DNA of 64,000 bases from Bacillota bacterium (lineage in GTDB: Bacteria > Bacillota > Clostridia > Acetivibrionales > DSM-1351), in contig JAEZRV010000023.1 of NCBI GenBank assembly GCA_023444055.1, forward strand, positions 62,001 to 126,000, in the 5' to 3' direction. Below, in pieces: positions 18,850 to 29,295 of the stretch. Below the pieces are notes generated by a model, which did not search any database, had not been told where the DNA came from, and saw only the letters and a list, made by a program, of their open reading frames with translations. Made by a program: the position numbers and the translations under genes. The number at the start of each line of letters is the position of its first letter. Positions within the stretch are counted from its first letter, which is position 1.

Positions 18850-21800
18850 TTAAAGTATCCCCGCAATATCCTTTATCCCCTTAATTTGCTTTGCCTTGTA
18901 CATATCCGATTTTTCCTTGTGTTTATTAACTTCATCCATGTTTTCAAAAGCTGTTGAAATCATCAGTTTAATTCTATTGAGTTGATTAACCTCACTAGCA
19001 CCAGGATCATAGTCGATAGCTACTATATTAGTTCCCGGATAAACTCGTTTGAGCTCCTTCATCATGCCCTTACCTGTAACATGGTTTGGAAGACAAGCGA
19101 ATGGCTGCATACAAATAATATTTTTTACTCCACTGTTTATTAGCTCAATCATTTCACCAGTTAGGAACCAACCTTCTCCTGTCTGATTTCCTAAAGACAG
19201 TACTTCCGCTGCACCCTTAGCCAATTCCTGTATTTTTTCAGGGCCATGGAACCTGTTACTATTATTTAATGCCTTAACTAATGGGCGTCTATAAACTTCT
19301 ATGGCCTTTATAACTGCATTAGCAACAGTTTGAGCCATTTTACTCCCCGATAAATACTTGTATTTGAAATCCTGATTGTAGGCACAGTACAATATGAAAT
19401 CTGTTAGTCCCGGCATTACTGCTTCCCCGCCTTCAGCTTCAACTATGTCAACGACATTATTGTTCGCTGTAGGATGGAATTTAACTAATATTTCTCCAAC
19501 TAATCCTACCTTTGGTTTTACCTCGTCAGTTATTTCAAATTCATCAAATTCACGAACAATATTTCTAATATTTTGCTTAAATATTCTCCTGCTTGGCGAT
19601 TTAATCGAATCAATACAAACCTTAGTCCATTTCTCATATAGGGCATTTGCTGAGCCTTTAACCTTTTCATAAGGTCTGACTTTATACAGGACATTCATAA
19701 ACAAATCTCCGTATACTAGAGCCATCATTGCCTTATTCAGAAAGCCAGGTGTGAACTTAAAGCCAGGGTTTTTCTCCATTCCATTAGCATTTAAAGATAT
19801 TACAGGAACCTTTTCTAAACCTGCATCTTTGAGTGCTTTTCTCAAAAATCCAATATAGTTTGTAGCTCTACAGCCTCCACCTGTTTGAGATATCATTACT
19901 GACGTATTGTCTAAATCATATTCACCTGATAGCAAAGCTTCCATAAGCTGACCAATAGAGATTATTGCAGGATAGCAAGCATCATTGTTTACATACTTCA
20001 GCCCAACATCAGTAGCTTTATTATCAATCGAAGGAAGTACAACTAAATTGTATCCTGACAGCCTAAATGCCTCCTGTAAAAACTGGAAATGCATAGGTGA
20101 CATTTGCGGAGCCAAAATGGTATGATTTTTTTTCATTTCCTTCGTAAACGGCACTCTTTTATATTCGGTATCTACTTTTTTAAGCTTGAATCCATGTTTA
20201 TCTCTTTCCGCAATTGTCGCCTTCAGAGATCGAAGCCTAATTCTAGCTGCTCCTAAATTATTTCCCTCATCTATTTTCAGTGTAGTATAAATCTTTGAAT
20301 TTCCAGCCAAAATTTCCTGAACCTGATCTGTTGTTACCGCATCTAGTCCACAACCAAAGGAATTCAGCTGCACAAGCTCCAAATTCTGCTGTGTTTTAAC
20401 AAAGCTTGCACTAGCATAAAGTCTTGAGTGGTAAGCCCATTGGTCAACTACTCTCAGAGGTCTTTCAACCTTTCCCAAATGTGATACAGCATCCTCAGTT
20501 AATACAGCCATCCCCAGTGATGTAATCATTTCTGGTATTCCATGATTTATCTGAGGATCAATGTGATAAGGTCTTCCAGCAAGAACTATTCCTTTAATTC
20601 CGCTTCGCTCAATTACTTTTAATGCATTCTCTCCTGCCTGTCTAATATCATTTTTAAAGTTTTCCTGTTCTGCATATGCCTTAATTACACTATTTTTTAT
20701 TTCATATTTGCCAATGTTAAACTGTTTAAACTCGTCAAATAGTCTTTGTACCATCTTGCTTTCATTGTCAAAAGGTAAGAAGGGTTTCATAAATAATATT
20801 TTTTCTTCTCTTAGCACATCCATATTATTCTTAATAACTTCTGGATATGAGGCTACTATAGGGCAATTAAAGTGATTGTCTGCATCAATTTGTTCCTGCT
20901 GCTCATGCGTTATAGAAGGGTAAAAAATAAATTTTACGCCCTTTTCTATGAGGTTAGCAATGTGCCCATGAACCAGCTTTCCAGGATAACAAACCGACTC
21001 TGACGGTATTGTTTCAATTCCTTTTTCATATAGCTTATTTGATGACCTGTCTGACAACTCAACTCTAAAGCCAAGTTCATTAAAAAATGTGAACCAGAAA
21101 GGATAATCCTCGTACATATTCAACACTCTAGGAATGCCTACTGTTCCCCTCTTTGCGGCTGATTTTTCTAATGGTTTATATTTAAAAATTCTATTATATT
21201 TGTGTTTAAATATGTTTGGCAACAAATTCTGTTCTTTCCCTTTACCAGCTCCCTTTTCACATCTGTTACCAGATATAAATTTTTCTCCGTTGCCAAACTT
21301 ATTAATTGTTAATAAGCAATTATTTGAGCACAAACCACACCTTGAAACCTTTGTTTCAACATTAAAATCATCCAGCTGATTTTGATTCAAAAGCTCCGAA
21401 TCAGTGCCTTCCTCATAACGCTCTCTAGCTATCAACGCTGCTCCGAAAGCGCCCATTATACCTGCAATATCAGGTCTGATAGCTTCTCTTTCTGATAGCT
21501 TTTCAAAACTTCTGAGAACAGCATCATTATAGAGAGTACCGCCCTGAACTACTATTTTTTTACCCATTTCCTTTGGGCTCTTTACTTTAATTACTTTGAA
21601 CAATGCATTTTTTATAACTGAATATGATAATCCTGCTGAAATATCTCCTACAGTTGCGCCTTCCTTTTGTGACTGCTTAACCCTAGAATTCATAAAAACT
21701 GTACACCTTGAACCAAGGTCAACAGGATTTTGAGCCTCTACAGCTTGAGCAGCAAATTCTTCAATTTTCATACCCAAGGAGCTTGCAAATGTGTCTAAGA

Positions 21801-23163
21801 ATGAACCACAGCCTGAAGAACAAGCCTCATTTAATAGGATGCTTTCAATATTTCCATCCTTAATTTTCAAGCATTTCATGTCCTGACCACCAATATCTAA
21901 TATAAAGTCAACTCCTGGGCAGAAAAAATCTGCTGCTTTGTAGTGAGCTATTGTTTCTATTTCACCAATGTCTATATTTAGTGCTGACTTTAGCAAGCCT
22001 TCACCATAGCCTGTAACAGTTGAATTAACTATTTTCGCTTTCTCAGGCAAAACGCCATATAGCTCTTTAAGCACTTTTACAGTTGAATTAAGCGGACTAC
22101 CCTCGTTACTGCCGTAATAAGAATATAAAATTGCACCTTCCTCATCTATAAGTGTAGCTTTTGTTGTAGTAGAGCCAGCATCAATTCCCAAAAAGCAATT
22201 TCCTTCATAGGTAGAGATATCCCTTCTCTTTACAGAGCTTTTCTTATGTCTGCTTTTAAATTCTTTATATTCACTCTCATTTGCGAAAAGAGGCTCTAAT
22301 CTACTTGATTCAGCTGCATGTACTTCCGCTAGACTGTCTAAATTATTCAATAAATCGTTAAATTGTAAAGGCTTTTCATTAACAGACGATAGCGCAGCCC
22401 CAATTGCAACAAATATCTGTGAATTTTCAGGAAAAATCACTTGGTTTTCTTCTAAATCTAAAGTATCTATAAATCTGTTTCTCAGCTCTGAAAGGAAGTA
22501 TAATGGTCCTCCCAGAAAAGCCACATTCCCTCTGATTGGTCTTCCACAGGCAAGACCACTTATTGTTTGAATAACAACAGCTTGAAGTACAGATACTGCA
22601 ATATCTTCCTTAGCAACACCTTCATTTAGCAAAGGTTGTACATCTGTCTTAGCAAAAACTCCACATCTCGCTGCAATAGGATAAATAGTATTGTAGTCTT
22701 TGGCCAATTCATTTAGTCCTGTTGCATCTACTCTCAGCAGAGTAGCCATCTGGTCAATAAAAGAACCTGTTCCACCAGCACAGGTACCGTTCATTCTCTG
22801 CTCAACGCCACCGTTAAAATACGTAATTTTTGCATCTTCACCGCCTAATTCTATCGCCACGTCCGTTTCAGGAAAATAGGTTTTAATAGCCTTAGTTGAG
22901 GCAATAACCTCCTGTGTAAAAGCTACTCCCATAGCATTTGCAAGACTGATTCCACCAGAACCTGTAACAACTACTGTTAGCGCTGCATTATTTACAATTT
23001 TATATGCATCGAGAAGCAATTCTTTTAGTTTATTTTTTATATCAGAAAAATGTCTTTCATACCTGCTGTAAATCAAATCGTTCTCATTATTTAGAATTAC
23101 CACCTTAACTGTAGTAGACCCTATATCAATCCCAACATGATATAAACCATTAATATAACCCAT
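18850..23163 (-). CDS. 2-hydroxyacyl-CoA dehydratase activase fusion protein (double BcrAD/BadFG domain plus DUF2229)
   Basis: 1437 aa from the ATG at 23163, which has AGGGGGGC before it. Two ASKHA ATPase modules are fused: the first (about 5-260) with GIDIGSTTVK, GGEDAK and NGTCAGGTGSF; the second (about 320-580) with GIDAGSTTTK, GGQDMK and EACSSGCGSF. The Cys in the last motif of each module corresponds to the ligand of the bridging [4Fe-4S] cluster in HgdC-type activases. The C-terminal 750 residues are DUF2229/dehydratase-like with several Cys (CYPG, GGGCRATN, CMQPFACLPNH). Activases drive ATP-dependent electron injection into radical dehydratases or double-cubane proteins. The substrate of this large fusion is not known to me. 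A TetR regulator is divergent. Confidence 0.88.
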   Translation of the reverse strand: MGYINGLYHVGIDIGSTTVKVVILNNENDLIYSRYERHFSDIKNKLKELLLDAYKIVNNAALTVVVTGSGGISLANAMGVAFTQEVIASTKAIKTYFPETDVAIELGGEDAKITYFNGGVEQRMNGTCAGGTGSFIDQMATLLRVDATGLNELAKDYNTIYPIAARCGVFAKTDVQPLLNEGVAKEDIAVSVLQAVVIQTISGLACGRPIRGNVAFLGGPLYFLSELRNRFIDTLDLEENQVIFPENSQIFVAIGAALSSVNEKPLQFNDLLNNLDSLAEVHAAESSRLEPLFANESEYKEFKSRHKKSSVKRRDISTYEGNCFLGIDAGSTTTKATLIDEEGAILYSYYGSNEGSPLNSTVKVLKELYGVLPEKAKIVNSTVTGYGEGLLKSALNIDIGEIETIAHYKAADFFCPGVDFILDIGGQDMKCLKIKDGNIESILLNEACSSGCGSFLDTFASSLGMKIEEFAAQAVEAQNPVDLGSRCTVFMNSRVKQSQKEGATVGDISAGLSYSVIKNALFKVIKVKSPKEMGKKIVVQGGTLYNDAVLRSFEKLSEREAIRPDIAGIMGAFGAALIARERYEEGTDSELLNQNQLDDFNVETKVSRCGLCSNNCLLTINKFGNGEKFISGNRCEKGAGKGKEQNLLPNIFKHKYNRIFKYKPLEKSAAKRGTVGIPRVLNMYEDYPFWFTFFNELGFRVELSDRSSNKLYEKGIETIPSESVCYPGKLVHGHIANLIEKGVKFIFYPSITHEQQEQIDADNHFNCPIVASYPEVIKNNMDVLREEKILFMKPFLPFDNESKMVQRLFDEFKQFNIGKYEIKNSVIKAYAEQENFKNDIRQAGENALKVIERSGIKGIVLAGRPYHIDPQINHGIPEMITSLGMAVLTEDAVSHLGKVERPLRVVDQWAYHSRLYASASFVKTQQNLELVQLNSFGCGLDAVTTDQVQEILAGNSKIYTTLKIDEGNNLGAARIRLRSLKATIAERDKHGFKLKKVDTEYKRVPFTKEMKKNHTILAPQMSPMHFQFLQEAFRLSGYNLVVLPSIDNKATDVGLKYVNNDACYPAIISIGQLMEALLSGEYDLDNTSVMISQTGGGCRATNYIGFLRKALKDAGLEKVPVISLNANGMEKNPGFKFTPGFLNKAMMALVYGDLFMNVLYKVRPYEKVKGSANALYEKWTKVCIDSIKSPSRRIFKQNIRNIVREFDEFEITDEVKPKVGLVGEILVKFHPTANNNVVDIVEAEGGEAVMPGLTDFILYCAYNQDFKYKYLSGSKMAQTVANAVIKAIEVYRRPLVKALNNSNRFHGPEKIQELAKGAAEVLSLGNQTGEGWFLTGEMIELINSGVKNIICMQPFACLPNHVTGKGMMKELKRVYPGTNIVAIDYDPGASEVNQLNRIKLMISTAFENMDEVNKHKEKSDMYKAKQIKGIKDIAGIL

Positions 23164-23176
23164 TTTTTGCCCCCCT

Positions 23177-23291
23177 TGGCACTTAATAATAAACATTCAA
23201 AACCAACTGCTTATTCTACATTTCCAACTCTATAACGTCACTTAGCACTTGACTTAAACATACAAACCAACTGCTTATTCTATATTTCAAA
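23177..23291. repeat. Imperfect direct repeat in the activase leader
   Basis: About 45 bases occur twice, at 23177-23222 and 23246-23291. They share GCACTT followed by AAACAT, then AACCAACTGCTTATTCTA-ATTTC. The upstream copy (23246-23291) overlaps the -10 of the activase promoter. The second lies in the leader. They could be paired regulator sites or a local duplication. Confidence 0.6.
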
Positions 23292-23304
23292 ATACTTATG
23301 TCAA
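23277..23304 (-). promoter_or_regulatory. Probable promoter of the activase gene
   Basis: TTGACA (minus strand, 23304-23299), a 16-base spacer and TAGAAT (23282-23277), giving a leader of about 110 bases that holds the direct repeat. Confidence 0.6.
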
Positions 23305-23633
23305 ATTCCATCCCATTCTTTATGTCAACAAATAAATGTTATTAAATACTAAAGTCAATTACCTATATACCAACACTCGGCAAACATCAATGAAATGTAT
23401 CTTCATCAAAAAAGTGGTATGAGCTAGGTATCAACTATCGGATTTCACTTCATCTGAAGCTTTAGAAAGCATTATCCAGGTCGTATTGCCACATACCCTC
23501 ATATTGAAAGTAGAGGCATTAGTGGCAGTAGATATTATATAAGCAACACTTTGTCGATTAACCATCTATATGTATATTATATTATATTTATTCACCAAAT
23601 CAATGAACAATTATTGTAAATTGTGTATATTAA

Positions 23634-23696
23634 TTGACACATCCATCTTATTTGTCTATAATTTAAATAGTACAATAATTCTATACTATTAGTATA
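23634..23696 (+). promoter_or_regulatory. Consensus promoter and palindromic operator of the TetR gene
   Basis: TTGACA (23634-23639), exactly 17 bases, TATAAT (23657-23662). Downstream, between the -10 and the ribosome site, lies the palindrome TATACTA-T-TAGTATA (23682-23696). Its position in the initially transcribed region is typical for TetR autorepression. No equal palindrome overlaps the activase promoter on the other side. Confidence 0.78.
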
Positions 23697-23719
23697 TGAT
23701 TTCAATTGGAGTTGAGAAC

Positions 23720-24355
23720 ATGATTAAAGCATCAGATGACAGAAGATCACTACGGACAAAAAAAATGATAAGAATTGCTTTATCACAACTTATTGAAGAA
23801 AAAGACTTTAACGATATATCAATAACTGACATAACAGCAAAAGCCGACATTAATAGAGGTACATTTTATTTACATTATAATGACAAATATGATTTATTAC
23901 AAAAAATAGAGGATGAAGTAATTCAAGAGCTTGTTTCTAATTGTAAGACAATGAGCAAATTCTCTATTGAGGATGTAGCTTCAATAAATAAGCCAATACC
24001 TTTTTTGGTAAAGCTCTTCGAATATCTGAAAGAAAATGCAGTATTTATGAAAGCCTTTTTGGGCTGTAATGGTGATCCTGTTTTTGCACGTAAGCTAAAA
24101 GAAATTATACGGACTTCTATATTTTCTGACAATTCAGTGTATTTAAAAGAAAACATGCTGGTGCCAGAGACATATTTCATTGCTTATGTTTTATCTGCAC
24201 ATTTAGGCGTAATTCAGCAATGGCTTGAAAGCGGTATGGAAAAAACGCCGGAGGAAATGGCATTAATCCTTTCAAATATGTTTTTGCTTGGACCCTTTAA
24301 TTCATCGAGTTTGACAAATGACATATCTCAAAATCCTCAAGCTTGTAATAATTAG
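23720..24355 (+). CDS. TetR/AcrR-family transcriptional regulator
   Basis: 211 aa. The ATG at 23720 has TTGGAG 8 bases before it; an ATG 8 codons earlier lacks a site and falls inside the operator. The N-terminal helix-turn-helix (about 15-60; ISITDITAKADINRGTFYLHY, YNDKYDLLQ) is a clear TetR domain. The C-terminal part resembles the TetR_C_8 ligand-binding group found in DhaS-like regulators. It is divergent from the activase fusion gene, a pairing seen repeatedly in Firmicutes, and probably represses itself and perhaps its neighbour. Confidence 0.9.
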   Translation: MIKASDDRRSLRTKKMIRIALSQLIEEKDFNDISITDITAKADINRGTFYLHYNDKYDLLQKIEDEVIQELVSNCKTMSKFSIEDVASINKPIPFLVKLFEYLKENAVFMKAFLGCNGDPVFARKLKEIIRTSIFSDNSVYLKENMLVPETYFIAYVLSAHLGVIQQWLESGMEKTPEEMALILSNMFLLGPFNSSSLTNDISQNPQACNN

Positions 24356-24425
24356 GAACCCTAATTAATAAAGTTAGTATCTCAATATTCCATCATAAAA
24401 CTCTATTAGCAAAGTGCTTTTAATG

Positions 24426-24450
24426 AATCGTTATTCTTGAACGATTTGTT
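24426..24450 (+). terminator. Possible terminator of the TetR gene
   Basis: AATCGTT and AACGATT form a 7-bp stem around 7 bases, followed by TGTTATTT. The T-run is weak. Confidence 0.5.
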
Positions 24451-24458
24451 ATTTGCAA

Positions 24459-24560
24459 AAAGAGACTGTTACAAAATACATCTTAACAATTATATGCTGT
24501 ACCTGGTTTTTCAACCTATACTATATATTTCGTTAATAGTTATTTTGCAACAGCCTCTTT
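24459..24560. mobile_element. 102-bp MITE-like inverted-repeat element
   Basis: Terminal inverted repeats of 20 bases (AAAGAGACTGTTACAAAATA at 24459 and the inverse of AAAGAGGCTGTTGCAAAATA at 24541-24560) bound 60 AT-rich bases with no coding capacity. The CTGTTGCAAAA core is shared with the ends of the element at 52083-52418. It sits between convergent genes and could also act as a two-way terminator. Confidence 0.65.
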
Positions 24561-24591
24561 AATTTAAAAATTCTAGTTATAAATCCTTTGA

Positions 24592-27500
24592 CTATTTAAA
24601 GTAAATCTTATAAGCTATTACTGCAGCTTGAGCTTTAGTAACCTTTCCTATTGGATCAATCATCATATTTCCAGTCCCTGATATAATACCTTCTTTAATC
24701 ATTGTTGCAGTACTTTCAACAGCGTATTGAGATATTCTTGCGGTATCTTTATAAGATGCAATATCACTAATGGTTCCCTTTGTTGTTATTTTGTTAGCTA
24801 TAATTAAGGCCTTATTCAATATTGTCATCATTTCCTGTCTAGTTATCTCTGTATCAGGATTAAATTTATTCTCTCCAACTCCTAATATGATTCCTAATTT
24901 CTTAGCAATTGCAATTGACTCATAATAGCTGTCATTCACATTAACGTCACTAAAATTAGTGTCTATTGAAGCTGTTAAATTTAAAGCTTTTATAATATAG
25001 TCGACAAGCATTCCACGTGTGATGTTTTTACCAGGATTAAAATTAGCTCCTGGCACATCATCAATTATACCCTTAGATGCCATTAATTCTATTTGATTTT
25101 GTGCCCACTTATGTCTACTTAAATCATTAAACGTTACATTATTATAAGCAACAACATACTTACTAAAGTGAGTAACATCAAATACAACTTTTTCTGTCTT
25201 TATGTCATACTTAGCATTACTGATCGCTTGTACATTACCTTTGTCATCAATATACCATACAACTATATGGTCAGGATCATTTTGTTCTTCTGCTGTTAGT
25301 TTATACTTGAATGAAATTGTAATAGGTGTCTCTATATTATTCCAAGTAAAATCTTTACCATCCTTTTTCATTTCTAGTTCAATTGCAGGTTTGTTACCTA
25401 TTTTTTGTCTTAATGTATTGCTTAATTTAGATAAATCAGCCCTTGTGATTGATATACCAATATTTTCGACATTATTGACTTCTTCTGGCTTCAAAATATT
25501 GTTTTGTAATATAAGCGTGCCATAATTGGTTACAACCTCAAACACTAAATCTTTTGTTTTTGATGAAACTTTACTTGCAGGAATTTCCAAAATATATTCA
25601 TCAGCATCTTTAACTTCTTTTAATTCAACAATAACTGTTTTTACACCATCTTTGTTGGTAGTTGCCTTCAAAAGAGCTTTTTCCAAATCTGCATTTTCCA
25701 GCTTTGATTTTGCTACTTTATCAGCTAATGCTCCTGTAATGGTGATTTTGTTATTATCAACTACTGAGGTACTACCGCTTGGAAGTACTGGAAGCAACAT
25801 TGGGAAAGCGCCACCGCCACCGCCGCCAGATGATTCAGAAGTAAATGTTAATATAGCTGCAACTCCTGCATTCGTTTTATCAATAGCAGGAATTCTTACT
25901 CTCAAGACTACATTCCCGTGTAAATCTGGAAGTGTGCCACTGTATTTAGTCCAGTTTATTCCATCTGTACTAAATTCCATTGTATCATCAATTCCGCTAA
26001 CAGTGTTTTCGCTATCTTTTCCTGTTACCTTTGGCTCTGCAGGTCCAGCAAGTATGTCTATTATTTGATCATCCCCAGCAGGTACTCTTAAATCTGCTTT
26101 AACCCTTACTCTTATATCATTTATATCACTAATGCTATTAAGTTGAGCTGGTGTAAGAGCCATATCGTTTGCAGTTACTACAAAATATGTAAATCCACCA
26201 TCTAAGCTAAATTCCATATTAGGTGTTGTCCCCATAATTTTCCCAGCATTTTGACCTGTAAAACTAAAATCAGTCTCCGGAATAACATTAATCTTTGGCT
26301 CTATGGTTGCTGACAAAACTGTAGAACCAGTCACATCATCATATCTTCCAGTTGAAATCAATTCTTTTGCTACAGTGATATTTATTGGTATGTTGGTATC
26401 ATAATCCGCTTTACTATTTCCAACTAAATATATTTTTAAATGAGTATCATCTATTTGAGTAACTATACCCTGCTTTATCCCATCAGGTAAACTATACGGA
26501 TCAATTGAAACTGTTGATCTATTATAAATACTAGTCTCTTCTTTGAACACACCATTCATAAGCTCGACTAATATAGTTCCACCATCTTCTGCTCCTTCTA
26601 ATATGCTAGAAGCATCTACTAATATTTCTGGTTCTCCCAAAGTTTTTATGTATTGTGATTCACTCCAATCACTAGAGCTATTTGCATTTACCGCTCTCAC
26701 AAGATACTCATGCCTTGAATTAGCAGGCAAACCTGTATGCTCAAACATATTTGTTGTAGAATAATTTTCTACACCGTCAGCCAATATGTAATAACCTGTC
26801 GCATCCTGTGAAGCATCCCAATTAAGAGTTATAGCTGAACCACTAGTATTAAATATGAAACCAGTTGGAACAGCTGGTACATCAGCGCCTTCAGTTGCTG
26901 TTATGGTAAAGCTTCTTGTATTACTCAATGAACTAACAGTGATGTCATTTACTCCAGCTATTCTCCAGTAATATGTTTTTCCATTTTCTAGCCCTTGTGC
27001 TAAAGTACAAAAGAATTTATCACCTAAATAATTAAGCCCATTTGACCTATCAACCTCATACTCCAATACATTAGCAAAGTCACTACTTTCTGCAATTTGA
27101 AGAACAAAGAATTTAGCATCTGAAGTGACTCCCCAAGAAAATATAGGCTTTGTACCAACAACCGCCATATCATTAGGAGACATAAGTGTTGGTTTAAACC
27201 CACTTGATGCTTTAACTGTGCAATCCATTGTAGCATTGATACCATTTAGCTTGATATTCTTCAATTCAACATTTGTGGATTTATTAGGTGTAATGTTACT
27301 GTAATTAAATCCATATAAAGTATCTCCTCCATATGGCAAAATGTCTTCACCATGATACAACGGTTCACCTTTGTATACCTTTATTCCGTAAGGTGCTCCG
27401 ATAAAGTTAACATTTCCAGTTATTCCCGGAAAAGGATCTCCATTATCACCTGTATTATTAGGGAACCATAGATTCCACTGTCCATCTGCTTGTTCAAGCT

Positions 27501-28758
27501 CAACCCCTAGCTTTAAACTGTTATTATTGACCTCATTACTATTTATTGATTCTAAAGTTGTTTTTTGTTTATCTATATGCCATACTAAAATTCCATCACC
27601 TGGTAATGCAGCATCATATCCAATCCTTCTTTTATATTCAATCAAGAAATATTCACTGGAATTTATATCTCCATTGGGCCATAACCTATAAACAGTGCTG
27701 TTACCATTAGAATTATTCAGTTCTAAGTTAGTGTTGTTTGTTACATCCTGAGGTACAACCCATCCAAGATACTCTTTACTCCAAGCTGATAGGTTTGTCG
27801 GACAGCTACCTGCAGGCTCTCCTGGAAGTGAAGTCCATGAACCATTTGACATTACGTCCCAATCACCAACTCCTAGTGTAAAACCATTTTTTGAACCATC
27901 AGCATCATATAAGTCAGGAAGTCCCAAGTCATGTCCAAACTCATGACAATATGCACCCAAAGGACTTTTCTCAGATAAAGTAACATAGTTATACGCATAT
28001 ACTGCATCAACTAATTGTCCATCTCTATAATCACCCATAGTATTATCACCAATAGCTGAACTATGTGACCATATCAAAGTATTAGTATTATCGTGGATTC
28101 TTGCTTGGTCATCACCTGCGTGAATTATTATAATATGATCAATAACGCTGTCATTATTAGTATCGAACTGAGAAAAATCAAAGTTAGAAGAATCAAGTAA
28201 ATTTACGGCTTCTCTTGCCATTTCTGTTATATCGCCATTGGCATCATCTATTCCATTTGTAGTATCTTTACCATAGTAAGACATGTTATATTTGCTTGTA
28301 ACTATATCAGTTACTACAGTTTCTATTCTTATTCCTTTATTAATATTTTGTGAATAGCCAGAATTTTTTTCGAAGTAATCTTTTAGGCTGTTTTCAGAAC
28401 CAGATAATAGCTCTTCAAAATATCCCTTATTATATGTAGATGAAAACTGAGTATCCTTAAATTGTATTGGTATAACTAATATTTTTTCTGTTTTACCTTC
28501 GTTTAATGCTGGAGCCTTACTTACTGCATAGGTTTTAGTATTTTTAGCATTTAACGACGATGAATAAAATACTTTGTTGTTAATGTTTTTGCCTTCCTCA
28601 AATGAATAAGCCTCTGGGTTTGGAGGCAAATAGTTAATATCAATAGCTGAGCTATTTGAACCAACATGTGCATCTGCCACAATAGGGGTGTAAAACAATT
28701 GAGTTATAACAAAAAGTAATGCTATTATGACTACTCCTGCTGTTTTTGAATTTTTCAT
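24592..28758 (-). CDS. Secreted M6-family metalloprotease with FN3 and SLH domains
   Basis: 1388 aa. The start at 28758 (MKNSKTAGVVIIALL) gives a proper signal peptide; upstream codons in frame belong to the structured leader. The M6/immune-inhibitor-A-like peptidase domain (about 75-500) has the zinc motif HEFGHDLGLPD. A fibronectin type III-like domain follows (about 620-715), then several beta-sandwich regions, a Gly-rich hinge (SGGGGGGAF), and a C-terminal region ending in three SLH repeats (about 1215-1388) that bind secondary cell-wall polymer. It is therefore a surface-anchored protease. Its translation should depend on leader A1, since no other ribosome site is near the ATG. Confidence 0.87.
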   Translation of the reverse strand: MKNSKTAGVVIIALLFVITQLFYTPIVADAHVGSNSSAIDINYLPPNPEAYSFEEGKNINNKVFYSSSLNAKNTKTYAVSKAPALNEGKTEKILVIPIQFKDTQFSSTYNKGYFEELLSGSENSLKDYFEKNSGYSQNINKGIRIETVVTDIVTSKYNMSYYGKDTTNGIDDANGDITEMAREAVNLLDSSNFDFSQFDTNNDSVIDHIIIIHAGDDQARIHDNTNTLIWSHSSAIGDNTMGDYRDGQLVDAVYAYNYVTLSEKSPLGAYCHEFGHDLGLPDLYDADGSKNGFTLGVGDWDVMSNGSWTSLPGEPAGSCPTNLSAWSKEYLGWVVPQDVTNNTNLELNNSNGNSTVYRLWPNGDINSSEYFLIEYKRRIGYDAALPGDGILVWHIDKQKTTLESINSNEVNNNSLKLGVELEQADGQWNLWFPNNTGDNGDPFPGITGNVNFIGAPYGIKVYKGEPLYHGEDILPYGGDTLYGFNYSNITPNKSTNVELKNIKLNGINATMDCTVKASSGFKPTLMSPNDMAVVGTKPIFSWGVTSDAKFFVLQIAESSDFANVLEYEVDRSNGLNYLGDKFFCTLAQGLENGKTYYWRIAGVNDITVSSLSNTRSFTITATEGADVPAVPTGFIFNTSGSAITLNWDASQDATGYYILADGVENYSTTNMFEHTGLPANSRHEYLVRAVNANSSSDWSESQYIKTLGEPEILVDASSILEGAEDGGTILVELMNGVFKEETSIYNRSTVSIDPYSLPDGIKQGIVTQIDDTHLKIYLVGNSKADYDTNIPINITVAKELISTGRYDDVTGSTVLSATIEPKINVIPETDFSFTGQNAGKIMGTTPNMEFSLDGGFTYFVVTANDMALTPAQLNSISDINDIRVRVKADLRVPAGDDQIIDILAGPAEPKVTGKDSENTVSGIDDTMEFSTDGINWTKYSGTLPDLHGNVVLRVRIPAIDKTNAGVAAILTFTSESSGGGGGGAFPMLLPVLPSGSTSVVDNNKITITGALADKVAKSKLENADLEKALLKATTNKDGVKTVIVELKEVKDADEYILEIPASKVSSKTKDLVFEVVTNYGTLILQNNILKPEEVNNVENIGISITRADLSKLSNTLRQKIGNKPAIELEMKKDGKDFTWNNIETPITISFKYKLTAEEQNDPDHIVVWYIDDKGNVQAISNAKYDIKTEKVVFDVTHFSKYVVAYNNVTFNDLSRHKWAQNQIELMASKGIIDDVPGANFNPGKNITRGMLVDYIIKALNLTASIDTNFSDVNVNDSYYESIAIAKKLGIILGVGENKFNPDTEITRQEMMTILNKALIIANKITTKGTISDIASYKDTARISQYAVESTATMIKEGIISGTGNMMIDPIGKVTKAQAAVIAYKIYFK

Positions 28759-28852
28759 TATTATGTCCAGGTCCCGCATTCTTCACAAAACCACATGAAA
28801 GAAATGACATGGACTCGGCACCTCCTTTTTTTATTTTTTTAAATTTCTTTCA
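28759..28852 (-). promoter_or_regulatory. Family A structured leader, copy A1 (before M6 protease)
   Basis: On the minus strand, in order: TGAAAGAAAT (28852-28843), an A-rich loop with the SD GGAGG (28825-28821), GTCCATGTC (28814-28806), ATTTCTTTCA (28805-28796), a loop, GACCTGGAC (28773-28765), ATAATA, and the ATG at 28758. The first and third segments pair 10/10 and the second and fourth 8/9. The order makes an H-type pseudoknot with no gap between the stems' inner strands. The SD is 62 bases from the start codon. The rest of the gap up to 29295 shows no gene. Confidence 0.75.
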
Positions 28853-29295
28853 CACTTCTTCTCCTTTAATAAAAATACAAATAATATAAATCTTTCAAGC
28901 CGCCGTTAGACTTTACATAAAGATTATATCATTATAAACTATTTTTCGCCATTTGTAATATAAACAATAAAGAATTCAGCATTAAAATAATGACAAAACG
29001 AATTATTTACCATATTTTCAACTAGAAAAGTTGAGTTAGTTAGTTGTATCTTTTAGTACCATAAAAGTGTAAGTGTTACATCATATCATTAGTGCTTAAA
29101 CAATTGCACTTATTTTTATATTTAATTTCATATTGCATTATTATTGTATATTTTTTCAATGAATTTATTTTCGTTATATTACACATATTTATAATAGATT
29201 TTTATGTTATAGATAATACTAATTGCTATTAAAATATGGATAACACATTTTAAATACAAATTAGTATAAATTGGACTCATGAAAGGGTTGATAAA

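Noticed and set aside
25526..26068. 180-codon plus-strand ORF inside the M6 protease gene
   Set aside because: It is the antisense shadow of the conserved protease C-terminal region, with low-complexity residues and no ribosome site.
28759..28852. Family A as a simple transcription terminator/attenuator
   Set aside because: No T-run follows the stem in any copy; the start codon follows instead, so control is more likely translational.
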